Under the pieces are notes generated by a model, which was given only the letters and a program-made list of their open reading frames with translations, was not told the DNA's origin and did no database searches. DNA of 52,754 nt from Patescibacteria group bacterium (GTDB lineage Bacteria; Patescibacteriota; Minisyncoccia; Minisyncoccales; RBG-13-36-15), in the NCBI GenBank assembly GCA_018609195.1, contig JAHCSE010000003.1, positions 1 through 52,754 of the forward strand, in the 5' to 3' direction. Made by a program: the position numbers and the translations under genes. Position 1 is the first letter of the stretch. Every line of letters starts with the position of its first letter. Below are positions 1-8,232 of the stretch, in pieces.

Positions 1-54
1 CACAAATTTATTATAACATGCGAAAAGAAAACAATAAAATAATCCTGAAAAATT

Positions 55-83
55 TTGACTTAGAGAAAATAAAATGATATAAA
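55..83 (+). promoter_or_regulatory. Sigma70-like promoter for the tRNA-Pro/tRNA-Gly pair
   Basis: TTGACT (55-60), 17-nt spacer, TATAAA (78-83), immediately upstream of the tRNA at 91. Confidence 0.6.
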
Positions 84-90
84 AATTAGG

Positions 91-161
91 CGGGGCGTGG
101 TGTAATGGTAGCACGAATGCTTTGGGAGCATTTAGCCCGAGTTCGAATCTCGGCGCCCCGA
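91..161 (+). tRNA. tRNA-Pro(TGG)
   Basis: Cloverleaf: acceptor CGGGGCG/CGCCCCG, anticodon loop TTTGGGA, T-arm GTTCGAATC; no encoded CCA. Confidence 0.95.
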
Positions 162-167
162 CTAGTT

Positions 168-238
168 GCGGGTGTCGTATAGTGGTATTACCCGGCCCTT
201 CCAAGGCCGTGACGAGGGTTCAATTCCCTTCACCCGCT
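168..238 (+). tRNA. tRNA-Gly(TCC)
   Basis: Acceptor GCGGGTG/CACCCGC, anticodon loop containing TCC, T-arm GGTTCAATTCC; no encoded CCA. Confidence 0.95.
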
Positions 239-243
239 CAAAT

Positions 244-272
244 AAAAATACGGCTCACGTGAGCCGTATTTT
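244..272. terminator. Bidirectional intrinsic terminator between tRNA-Gly and rny
   Basis: AAAAATACGGCTCACGTGAGCCGTATTTT inverted repeat with flanking A/T tracts. Confidence 0.85.
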
Positions 273-304
273 GTATCCGCATTAATCCATAATTCGTAGG
301 GGAT

Positions 305-1834
305 TTATCTCGCATACTCAACAATTCGGTTTTCTCGAACGACCGTTACTTTTATTTCCCCAGGGTACTTTAGCTCTTCTTCAATTTTTTTTGCAATCGT
401 TTTGGCTAATTTTTTGCTGGTTAAATCATCAATTTCTTCTGGTTTCACAAAGATTCTCAATTCTCTTCCTGCCTGCAAAGCCCAGGCTTTATTAATTCCT
501 GGGAAAGAACTCGCAATGTTTTCTAAATCTGCCAGTCTTTTTAAATAGTTCTCAACTGTATCCTTCCTGGCCCCAGGTCTTGCCCCTGAAATTTGATCAG
601 CCACTTGGACAATTACAGATTCTAAGGTTTCGTAAGGATATTCTTCATGGTGGGATTTCATGGCATCAATTACTTCTTTTTCTACCCCGAATTTCTCCAA
701 AATTTTCATTCCAATATCTACATGGGAACCTTGAACTTGTTGATCAATCGCTTTTCCAATATCGTGGAATAATCCTGCCTTTTTTGCGATCTGCGCATTC
801 CCCCCAATTTCTGAAGTCAACGCTTCGGCCAGATAGGAAACTTCAAGGGAGTGTAAAAGAACATTTTGGCCATAACTTGTCCGAAAATTTAATCTTCCCA
901 AAAGTTGAATTAATTTTGGGTGAAGACCGATTAAACCTGTCTCATACACTGCTTCTTCTCCAGCCTCCTTTATTTTATCTGCAATTTCCGTTTCAGCTTT
1001 TAAAACTTCGGCTTCAATTCTGACAGGTTGAATTCTGCCGTCAAAAATTAATCTTTCCAGCGCGGTTTTGGCAATTTGGCGGCGAACCGGATCAAAACCT
1101 GAAATAACCACTGCCCCTGGAGTATCATCAACAATAATCTCTACTCCAGTCAATTTTTCTAAAGTCCTGATATTTCTCCCTTCTTTCCCGATAATTCTTC
1201 CTTTGATTTCATCTGAGGGAAGAGAAACCGTGGTGGTGGTTAGCTCTTGGACCTGGGAAATGGCTAACTTTTGAATGGCTGAAGCTATTATCTCTCTTGT
1301 TCTTCTTTCAAACTTTTCCTTAGCTTGATCCTCCAATTTTCTCATTTTTTCTAAAACTTCTTTTTGATATTCCCTTTCTAAATTTTCCAGGAGTTCTTTT
1401 TTAGCCTCTTCTTTAGATAAATGAGAAATGTTCTCCAACTTCTCTAAGGTCTTCACTTTTAAACCTTCTAAATTCTCTTTAATTTGCTTTAATTTCTGGA
1501 CTTTTTCCTGAAATTCTTTTTCCTTTTGTTCTAAAAGCTGAAATTTACTATCTAAACTATTCTCTCTTTTGAGCAATAGCTGCTCAGTTTTCAATAATCC
1601 ACTTTGTCTTTGATTTATCTCTTGCTTTCTTTTTTCTAAAATTTGGGAGGCCTTTTCTTTAGCCTCAACTAAAATTGACTGAGCATCTGCTTTAGCCCTC
1701 GAAATTTTCTTTTGAAGTTTTTCTTCTAAGGTTCCTGATTTTCTTCTGGCAATGGATTGGCGAGCATAATAACCAAAAATTGATCCTAAAAAAAGGGAAA
1801 CTACCCCTATAAAAAGTAGGGTAAGTTGACTCAT
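305..1834 (-). CDS. rny: Ribonuclease Y
   Basis: N-terminal TM, long coiled coil, KH (GRIIGKEGRNIRTLEKLTG) and HD (HSLEVSYLAE...GLFHDIGKA) domains. Confidence 0.97.
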   Translation of the reverse strand: MSQLTLLFIGVVSLFLGSIFGYYARQSIARRKSGTLEEKLQKKISRAKADAQSILVEAKEKASQILEKRKQEINQRQSGLLKTEQLLLKRENSLDSKFQLLEQKEKEFQEKVQKLKQIKENLEGLKVKTLEKLENISHLSKEEAKKELLENLEREYQKEVLEKMRKLEDQAKEKFERRTREIIASAIQKLAISQVQELTTTTVSLPSDEIKGRIIGKEGRNIRTLEKLTGVEIIVDDTPGAVVISGFDPVRRQIAKTALERLIFDGRIQPVRIEAEVLKAETEIADKIKEAGEEAVYETGLIGLHPKLIQLLGRLNFRTSYGQNVLLHSLEVSYLAEALTSEIGGNAQIAKKAGLFHDIGKAIDQQVQGSHVDIGMKILEKFGVEKEVIDAMKSHHEEYPYETLESVIVQVADQISGARPGARKDTVENYLKRLADLENIASSFPGINKAWALQAGRELRIFVKPEEIDDLTSKKLAKTIAKKIEEELKYPGEIKVTVVRENRIVEYAR

Positions 1835-1845
1835 AATTTTGAATA

Positions 1846-1961
1846 AAAATTTGGTTCTTCATTATTTTTAAATCAGCGTAATGTAAACCCCAATTCTTAA
1901 ATTTTCAAGAATTCAATTTAAATCTGGTAATTTCGAAATTACGCTGAAGAAACCAAAATTT
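1846..1961. repeat. Nested inverted repeats (large cruciform) upstream of rny
   Basis: AAAATTTGGTTCTTC(1846)/GAAGAAACCAAAATTT(1961); TCAGCGTAAT(1873-1882)/ATTACGCTGA(1938-1947); AATTCTT/AAGAATT; GTAATTTCGAAATTAC palindrome. Confidence 0.75.
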
Positions 1962-2007
1962 CATAGTTAGTTTTCCTAACTTAATCTTAGCAAAAAGAAT
2001 TTAAAAT

Positions 2008-2040
2008 GTAAAGCCCAGCCAAATTTCAGCTGGGCTTTAC
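2008..2040. terminator. Intrinsic terminator-like hairpin
   Basis: GTAAAGCCCAGC/GCTGGGCTTTAC 12-bp stem just downstream of the minus-strand CDS ending at 2058. Confidence 0.75.
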
Positions 2041-2057
2041 ATAAATTATTAGCGAAA

Positions 2058-3503
2058 TTAAACCTGGAAAAGACTTAAAAGAGCGGCGAATAATTTCTCT
2101 ATCCAGCCAGTGGGAGCAATTTCCCTCCATTCAGGAAGAGGAAGAGAAACATTGATAGTTTCAGTGGTCGTACAGGAATTTCCATTAGAATCAGTAACTG
2201 TTAACGTAACTGGTTGAGCTGCGCCGTCTGCAAATGTAACTTCAATGGGGGAGTCGGCAATAGTGAAACCTGGTTCTAACACACCAGAAGAAAGAGACAA
2301 GTCCCAAAGCCGAGAGGAAAATACAGCACCGCCAAAGAAAGTAGAGGTATCTTCAAGAGTCACTATTTCTTCAGCTGAAATTGGAACTGTTGAGCAATCA
2401 TCCTGACCATTACAGGCGAAATTAGGCGAGGGGTGACGTGAGAGAGTGGCAAAAGAAGGTCCAACTGCAAAAGGAGAAGGTGTATCAGTACTATCCCAGA
2501 CCATTACCCTCCAAAAATAGGTAGTGTTAAAGGAAAGGCCAATGGGAACGCAAGTTTCGCTCGAAGAGAGAACTTTTTCGGAGGTTGGATTTGGACATCC
2601 CCGCGGTGGAGTTGTATCTAATGGATCTGGATCTAAATTAGAATCATCATCAATTTGAACCTGATAGGCGCTTTGAGGATCAGTACCTGGAGGAACATCA
2701 TCTGGGTCTGAATAGGCCCAATTAAGAAAAATAGGGGGAGAGGGAGGAGAACAATAATCTCCTGCAGTAACAGGGAGGGCAGTGGCTGAAGGAGGTTGGT
2801 TTACTGGGCCCGTAATAAAAACTTTGTAATCTGAAATAGGTGTTCCCAGTGGAGGACAAGCCCCTATTCCATCTGAAGATCCGTCTCCGCCAGGATCACA
2901 ATTGAGTCGATTGAAACTTATCCAGCTAATGACATTATCTGACCAGGCCCAGCCCTCAAATTCATCTGGATCAGGAATTGTATTACGCGAAACTCCATAT
3001 TCTGTAGGGATAGCTTCAGTAGTTAGCCCTCTTAATTTTATCCAGCCCTCCCAACCACCCCTGTTAGGATCTAAAGCGCCGCTGCAGCCCGTCAGGAACA
3101 CGGCACAGGCTCTTGCCCAACCAGAAACTGTATTATCAACAGCAAGTCGAGCCTCGCAGGGAAGGGTAGGGCAACCTCCAAGCTCTGAAGAATTAAAAGT
3201 AATCCAACCGATATTTTCTGACCAGGCATAGCCAGAAAAAGCACCAGTTAAAAAATCAACATTTACTCCGTAATTTGCAATAGTTGTTCCAGCAGGCGGA
3301 CAGTTTGGGGTCCCATCTGAAAATCCATTACCATCCCCGTCGCAATTTAAACTATTAAAACTAACCCAGCCAATATTTTCTGACCAGGCCCAGCCAGAAA
3401 TATTCTCTCCAGTTCCAGCTTTAACTTCTTTTACAAAAAGAGGACCAGAAATTACTAAAAGTGTTATTAGAGATAGTAACAATATAAATTTTTTCATTTT
3501 CAA
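2058..3503 (-). CDS. Secreted SENIGW-repeat surface protein with Ig/PKD-like C-terminal region
   Basis: Signal peptide; repeated GWAWSENIGWVSFNS/GYAWSENIGWITFNS/GWAWSDNVISWISFN; C-terminal TLTVTDSNGNSCTTTETINV. TTG at 3503 or ATG at 3497 as start. Confidence 0.75.
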   Translation of the reverse strand: MKMKKFILLLSLITLLVISGPLFVKEVKAGTGENISGWAWSENIGWVSFNSLNCDGDGNGFSDGTPNCPPAGTTIANYGVNVDFLTGAFSGYAWSENIGWITFNSSELGGCPTLPCEARLAVDNTVSGWARACAVFLTGCSGALDPNRGGWEGWIKLRGLTTEAIPTEYGVSRNTIPDPDEFEGWAWSDNVISWISFNRLNCDPGGDGSSDGIGACPPLGTPISDYKVFITGPVNQPPSATALPVTAGDYCSPPSPPIFLNWAYSDPDDVPPGTDPQSAYQVQIDDDSNLDPDPLDTTPPRGCPNPTSEKVLSSSETCVPIGLSFNTTYFWRVMVWDSTDTPSPFAVGPSFATLSRHPSPNFACNGQDDCSTVPISAEEIVTLEDTSTFFGGAVFSSRLWDLSLSSGVLEPGFTIADSPIEVTFADGAAQPVTLTVTDSNGNSCTTTETINVSLPLPEWREIAPTGWIEKLFAALLSLFQV

Positions 3504-3526
3504 CTATCGAAGTCCGACTTCGATAG
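3504..3526. repeat. Hairpin immediately upstream of the SENIGW gene start
   Basis: CTATCGAAGT-CCG-ACTTCGATAG, 10-bp stem. Confidence 0.65.
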
Positions 3527-3560
3527 ATTTTTATAGAATTCTCAGGAGAAGATTGCGGAC

Positions 3561-3890
3561 TTATTCCGGAACAGGGCCTTCTGGCGGAAGCTCTACCGGT
3601 GGTTCACCTTCCAAAATCGGATCCTCTGGCGGAAGCTCTGGCGGTTCCTCAAATTCGGGAATGGGGATCACCTCTTCCTGGGATGGCTCGCCTGGAATGG
3701 CTGGAGCAGAAATTTCTCCAGGAGCCGCCACGCCTGGTGCAATTTCTTCAGCAGGAACCGTTTTGGGGGCAGAAATTCTGGAAGCAAGATTGTTCACTTG
3801 AACAATGGCCACAAGCGCAAGCACTACTGCGACACCGCTCAAAAGTAATGCCAGAAGGAAGATGGGGGATTGTTTTTGAGAATCGTTCAT
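3561..3890 (-). CDS. Membrane-anchored Pro/Glu-rich small protein
   Basis: Single TM near the N-terminus followed by PPELPPEDP repeats; adhesin-cluster context. Confidence 0.6.
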   Translation of the reverse strand: MNDSQKQSPIFLLALLLSGVAVVLALVAIVQVNNLASRISAPKTVPAEEIAPGVAAPGEISAPAIPGEPSQEEVIPIPEFEEPPELPPEDPILEGEPPVELPPEGPVPE

Positions 3891-3936
3891 AAAAATGCGA
3901 TTAAACGGGGTTAAAGGAGAGTTATGGAATCAGGGG

Positions 3937-4470
3937 CTATTCAGTTCCCTGGATTCCAAAATAAGTACGCTCGGCAAAGTCGCCGTATTGGTCTTTCCCG
4001 GTCACCTCAATACCGTAATCCACATCTGGAGTAAACGTTGTGGTGAGAGCTCCTTGTTGTATGGTAACTCCCTCAGGCAGGATTCCGACCTTCCATGGAT
4101 GCGGCAATGACCCTTCGGAAGTGATGATGAAGATGGTTTCTTTGGGTGGATCAGCAAGGGTGCGGTCAACCGTGAAAAGCTCTACCCTATAAATCCTCGT
4201 TCCTTCTGGTTCTACCCAATCCACGGTTGGCTCAAGGCCGCTTTCCCCAAAATCAGTAACTGAGAGTTTGATGTTTGGCCCAGCCGGAACCTCGCTTGCT
4301 GGTATCGGCGCTCGAATACCGAGTTCATCTTGCTTAAGCTTCTTTGCAAGCTGACTCTGCTGCCAGAACAGCAGAGCGAAAAGGCCGAACAATACAACAA
4401 CGCCCAATCCAAATAAAAGACGAGTGAAGGGAGTACGAGATGATTTAGGAGATTCTTGATTCATAAGCAT
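3937..4470 (-). CDS. Membrane-anchored extracellular protein, possibly fibronectin-III-like
   Basis: N-terminal TM (LLFGLGVVVLFGLFALLF) then beta-rich region with ...VDYGIEVTGKDQYGDFAERTYFGI. Confidence 0.6.
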   Translation of the reverse strand: MLMNQESPKSSRTPFTRLLFGLGVVVLFGLFALLFWQQSQLAKKLKQDELGIRAPIPASEVPAGPNIKLSVTDFGESGLEPTVDWVEPEGTRIYRVELFTVDRTLADPPKETIFIITSEGSLPHPWKVGILPEGVTIQQGALTTTFTPDVDYGIEVTGKDQYGDFAERTYFGIQGTE

Positions 4471-4482
4471 GTCAATTTTAAA

Positions 4483-5688
4483 TTAGTTGAGACTGCACAC
4501 AGCATTGCAATGCCAGCTAACGCCAGAAACATTTCGGCTGCAGAAGGTATAATCCGTAGTTGTGCGAATCGGCTGAACTACTCGCAGGTATCTGGCGCCT
4601 GTTCCGGCACCCCCTCCGCTACCAGTTATAAGGTGACTGGCAGCATTACAGAAAGCCCGGCAACCAGTGGTAGTGCTAGAGCAGGATTGGAATTTCACAT
4701 ACGTACGCCGTGTATACCGCGAATCACATACGCCGTTTGCGGCAGTGCAGACGCGGTTAGCCCCCTCATATAACCCTCCATCTCCTCGAATTCGGCCGGC
4801 AGTATAGACCCATTTGTTATTGTACGCCCGAATCCAGGTGGTGTCGGTCATATACCAGCCTCCGCCATAGGTTTGGTTGTACCAGCCTGCATTTCCGTAA
4901 CTCCGATGCCAGCTTGCATTGGCATCAATCACTTGCCTGCCGTCTACCTGGAATCCTCCATCTGCACGCATAATACTCGGAGTGTATACCCGCTTGCTGT
5001 TGTACGCCCGAATCCAGGTGGTGTCAGACATGTACCAGCCGCCCCCATAGGTCTGGTTGTACCAGCCAGTAGCACCCCTGCTCCGGAACCAGTTGTTGGC
5101 ATAGATAGTACCTGCAAGATCAATGTTGTTCATCCGCGAAGTTACGTCTGAATCCACGTACCAACCGGCGACATTATCGTTGTAACGATCTGCTCGCATC
5201 TGCCCTCGTACGTCGAGCTTGTGCCCTGGACTCGTCGTCCCGATGCCGACGTTGCCGCGAAACGTTGCACCCCCTTCATTCCAAAAATCAATTCGCCGAT
5301 TACTCCCCAGGGTTCCTCCACCAACAATGTTGAGAGATCCGGTACCGCCGATTCCTGTATAAAAGGTGTTGTACCCGATCTTTCCGGCGTTGACTTCTTT
5401 GGCGAACCCGCGGCCGAATTCAAGAGTTCCCGTACTCTCAATTTGTGCGGTAGGATTTGCTCCTCCGGCATCGATATGCAGTCTGGATAATGGACTCGTC
5501 GTCCCGATGCCGAGATCTCCGAGCCTGCCCTGGGTAACACTTCCCACATTAATGGGAGCTGGGACATTGCCTCCAGGGGGAGTTGCTGTTGGTTCAGTGA
5601 ATTGAGCAAAGACATACCAGACAAACAGAAAACTGATGGTAATCAGCCCCAAGACCAGGGCAATTGCTTTGTAATTTGATTTTACCAT
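4483..5688 (-). CDS. Pilin/adhesin-like protein with GIGTTSP repeats and PilV-tip/tail-fibre-like C-terminal repeats
   Basis: N-terminal hydrophobic segment, PPGGNVPAPINVG, GIGTTSP(L/G)xxLxx repeats, two WYNQTYGGGWYMxDTTWIRAYN repeats, Cys-rich C-terminus. Confidence 0.7.
   Translation of the reverse strand: MVKSNYKAIALVLGLITISFLFVWYVFAQFTEPTATPPGGNVPAPINVGSVTQGRLGDLGIGTTSPLSRLHIDAGGANPTAQIESTGTLEFGRGFAKEVNAGKIGYNTFYTGIGGTGSLNIVGGGTLGSNRRIDFWNEGGATFRGNVGIGTTSPGHKLDVRGQMRADRYNDNVAGWYVDSDVTSRMNNIDLAGTIYANNWFRSRGATGWYNQTYGGGWYMSDTTWIRAYNSKRVYTPSIMRADGGFQVDGRQVIDANASWHRSYGNAGWYNQTYGGGWYMTDTTWIRAYNNKWVYTAGRIRGDGGLYEGANRVCTAANGVCDSRYTRRTYVKFQSCSSTTTGCRAFCNAASHLITGSGGGAGTGARYLRVVQPIRTTTDYTFCSRNVSGVSWHCNAVCSLN
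4820..4887 (-). repeat. Direct repeat unit 1 in the PilV-like region
   Basis: TTGTACGCCCGAATCCAGGTGGTGTC...TTGTACCAGCC; near-identical copy 180 bp away. Confidence 0.8.
5000..5067 (-). repeat. Direct repeat unit 2 in the PilV-like region
   Basis: Near-identical to 4820-4887. Confidence 0.8.
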
Positions 5689-5747
5689 ATTCTTTTTATT
5701 GTCGTCTAGATACTTTATTATTCTTTGAGAAAGATAATAAAGTTACC

Positions 5748-5829
5748 CGGTCAACAATTTTAATTATCTTATTTTACTTTAGCAGATAAAAAAGCTGTCA
5801 ACAACAAGCCCGCGCTTTTGGCGCGGCCC
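5748..5829. repeat. Short (putatively empty) copy of intergenic repeat A
   Basis: AATTATCTTATTTTACTTTAG...GCTGTCAACAACAAGCCCGCGCTTTTGGCGCGG, same flanks as 8205-8465 without the ~200-bp hairpin segment. Confidence 0.7.
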
Positions 5830-5888
5830 GAAGAGAAAAACAATATTAAAGAAGCTATCAAAATAATTAAAAGATGTAATTTTTTCAT
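5769..5888 (-). pseudogene. Remnant ORF starting with a signal peptide
   Basis: ATG...TAA encodes MKKLHLLIILIASLILFFSSGRAKSAGLLLTAFLSAKVK; signal-peptide-like start running into repeat A; not in the ORF track. Confidence 0.4.
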
Positions 5889-5976
5889 TTTCTAAATTAT
5901 CGGGATCAGACCTCGATGATTCAGGTTATTTTAAGATAATTTTGATTTGGCTAGCTATACTATAATTTCTTTTCCT

Positions 5977-7725
5977 CTATCTGCCTTCCAATACCTCAAT
6001 TCTTTGTTTTAATACTTCATTATCTGCTTTTAATTCTTTTACTGCTTCAACGAGTACAGCTGTCAGTCTGCCATAATCAACTGCCTTATAGCTTTCATCT
6101 CCCCATGTGGTTACGAGTTCTGGAAACACGGTTTCTATCTCTTGAGCAATCACGCCAATCTCTCTATGTCCTGTAGAGCGGTCAAGCGACGCGTAAAGCT
6201 CATTCCAATCAAATGACACCCCTCTAATCTTTTCTAATTTCTCAAGCGCATTTGTAATTTGGGCTACATTGGTCTTGAATCTCACATCCGACGAAACAGG
6301 GAAACTTGAAGCATGAGCTGATCCAGCAACGTCTAATTTAAAGCCGGGGCTCCTCGTGCCGATGCCGACGTTACCTGATGTATCGATCGTGAGTCGATAT
6401 GCCGCAGCGTTAGCGTCCTGAATTGAGAATTTACCCGCATGGCCAGACGTCTCCCCAAAACTCAGGAATTGCCACATACGCCCTCCGAGCGACGTGTTGG
6501 AAATACCGACAATAGAAAATGAAGGACTAGGGCTTATAAAATCCGCAACCCGAAAGTTCGGGCTTATGAACTGAGAAGTCCCTAATGCTCTGAGAAAAAC
6601 GCCTCGATTTTCATCCGCATCAAATAATTCAAGTATTCCGTGACCGCTATTTGATGTTCGTATTTTCGCCCGAATATTATCTGCATCTCCAGAATCAAGT
6701 AGCGTAATTCCTCCGGAAGTCCCGCGTCCAGTAGAAACACTCAGCTTACTTGTAGGACTCGTCGTCCCGATGCCGACTAAATCTCCAAAGACATGTCTGG
6801 TACCATCCTCTGTTTGAATATGTAATGCTCCTTTTCCTGCAGTACCGCCACGATCAGCTACGTATAAGTTAATCGTATCTGGAGACACGCCTGGCGGAAT
6901 AATTTCGGTATCCCCCATACGGATAAATTTTTGGCCACTCTCGGTACCCGTAAACATGTTGATACCCCCATGAGCACTAACGATTAGTGTTTTATCAAAG
7001 GCATCACCATAAATCTCAAACGGAATATCGCCATCCCAATCCACAAACGCTAAATCACTTGAGTTCTGGGCTTTCATCGTCCAGGTCTTTCCTCCACCTT
7101 GACCTTCAAGTATTACCGAAGCACCCCATCCGTTAGAAAGGATAGAAAGGTTCATGGGGGCGTCGTTTCGTTCAAATGTAACATTACCTCCAAACACGTT
7201 GAGTTTCTCGCTAGGACTCAACATCCCGATGCCGACGTTGCCTGCGGTGTCGATTCTCATCTCTTCAGTAAAGGTACCAGCAGCTGTAATATCAGAAGCA
7301 GAGTAACGACCAAAACGTAATGGTGTAACGCTGTTGTGAGTTAATGCTCCCTCAATACCAGAATATTTCATTAACCCAACTCTCTTGGCACCGAATGCAT
7401 CAACCACAAAACCTTCTCCTTCTTGGTTTACGAAGACGGAGCCATTTACTTCTAATTTTTCACCCGGACTCGGCGTCCCGATGCCGACGTTGCCCTTGTC
7501 AACAATTAATCCTATAGTTGCACCCCCAGTATTAAGAATTAATCCTGCCTCTTTTGATTGGCCAAGAGGACCAACATTTAAAGGAGCAGGGACATTTCCA
7601 CCAGGCGGAGCCACAGTTGGTTCAGTGAAGGCAAAAATATACCAGACAAAGAGAAAACTGATGACGATTAATCCTAATGTGAGGGTGATTGCTTTGTAAT
7701 TTGGTTTTTGAAAAAATTGAGTCAT
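5977..7725 (-). CDS. Pilin/adhesin-like protein with GIGTxSP repeats and C-terminal peptidase S74 intramolecular chaperone domain
   Basis: PPGGNVPAPLNVG; repeated VGIGTxSPxxKLxV; C-terminal SDVRFKTNV...GVSFDWNE...EIGVIAQEIETVFPELV...AVLVEAVKELK coiled coil. Confidence 0.8.
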   Translation of the reverse strand: MTQFFQKPNYKAITLTLGLIVISFLFVWYIFAFTEPTVAPPGGNVPAPLNVGPLGQSKEAGLILNTGGATIGLIVDKGNVGIGTPSPGEKLEVNGSVFVNQEGEGFVVDAFGAKRVGLMKYSGIEGALTHNSVTPLRFGRYSASDITAAGTFTEEMRIDTAGNVGIGMLSPSEKLNVFGGNVTFERNDAPMNLSILSNGWGASVILEGQGGGKTWTMKAQNSSDLAFVDWDGDIPFEIYGDAFDKTLIVSAHGGINMFTGTESGQKFIRMGDTEIIPPGVSPDTINLYVADRGGTAGKGALHIQTEDGTRHVFGDLVGIGTTSPTSKLSVSTGRGTSGGITLLDSGDADNIRAKIRTSNSGHGILELFDADENRGVFLRALGTSQFISPNFRVADFISPSPSFSIVGISNTSLGGRMWQFLSFGETSGHAGKFSIQDANAAAYRLTIDTSGNVGIGTRSPGFKLDVAGSAHASSFPVSSDVRFKTNVAQITNALEKLEKIRGVSFDWNELYASLDRSTGHREIGVIAQEIETVFPELVTTWGDESYKAVDYGRLTAVLVEAVKELKADNEVLKQRIEVLEGR

Positions 7726-7799
7726 TTTATTTTTTCGAACTACCGGGGAATTCTACTATCTCTGATAGTAAAATTTTGTTAGTTCGGAGATTAATTATT

Positions 7800-8129
7800 T
7801 TATTTTGGAACAGTTAAATCTTTCATAATTTCTTCTGGAACTGGGGGAGGTTCTTTTGGAGAAGGAGCAGTCAAACTTTCGATTACCTCCGGGGGAACTT
7901 CTTCCATAGCCCCTCTTTTTTCTTCAGGAACAGTTAAATCTTTCAGAATCTCCTCCATTGTTTTTTCTTGAGGTAGAGGAGAAACTTCTGGTTGAGGAGC
8001 TTCTTTTTTTAGAAAAATGAAAATGAAGATTCCCAAAATAACAACAATCCCCACGATAATTAAAATCAAAACCTGAGGAGTGAATTTCCAGCTTTTACCT
8101 AAAGAGACCCCTGGGTTGATGAATTTCAT
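7800..8129 (-). CDS. Small membrane-anchored protein with LTxP repeats
   Basis: Single TM then three degenerate repeats EEILKDLTVPEE / EVIESLTAPSPK / EEIMKDLTVPK. Confidence 0.6.
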   Translation of the reverse strand: MKFINPGVSLGKSWKFTPQVLILIIVGIVVILGIFIFIFLKKEAPQPEVSPLPQEKTMEEILKDLTVPEEKRGAMEEVPPEVIESLTAPSPKEPPPVPEEIMKDLTVPK

Positions 8130-8232
8130 TTATTTTATTAACCTTTGACTCGATTGTTTGTTAATCATATCTCAATAAAGAAAATAATAAAATAGTAAGA
8201 CGACAATTTTTAATTATCTTATTTTACTTTAG

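Noticed and set aside
4483-7725. Prophage tail-fibre genes
   Set aside because: No capsid, terminase, portal or integrase genes nearby; both proteins have membrane anchors and CPR-style GIGTTSP repeats.
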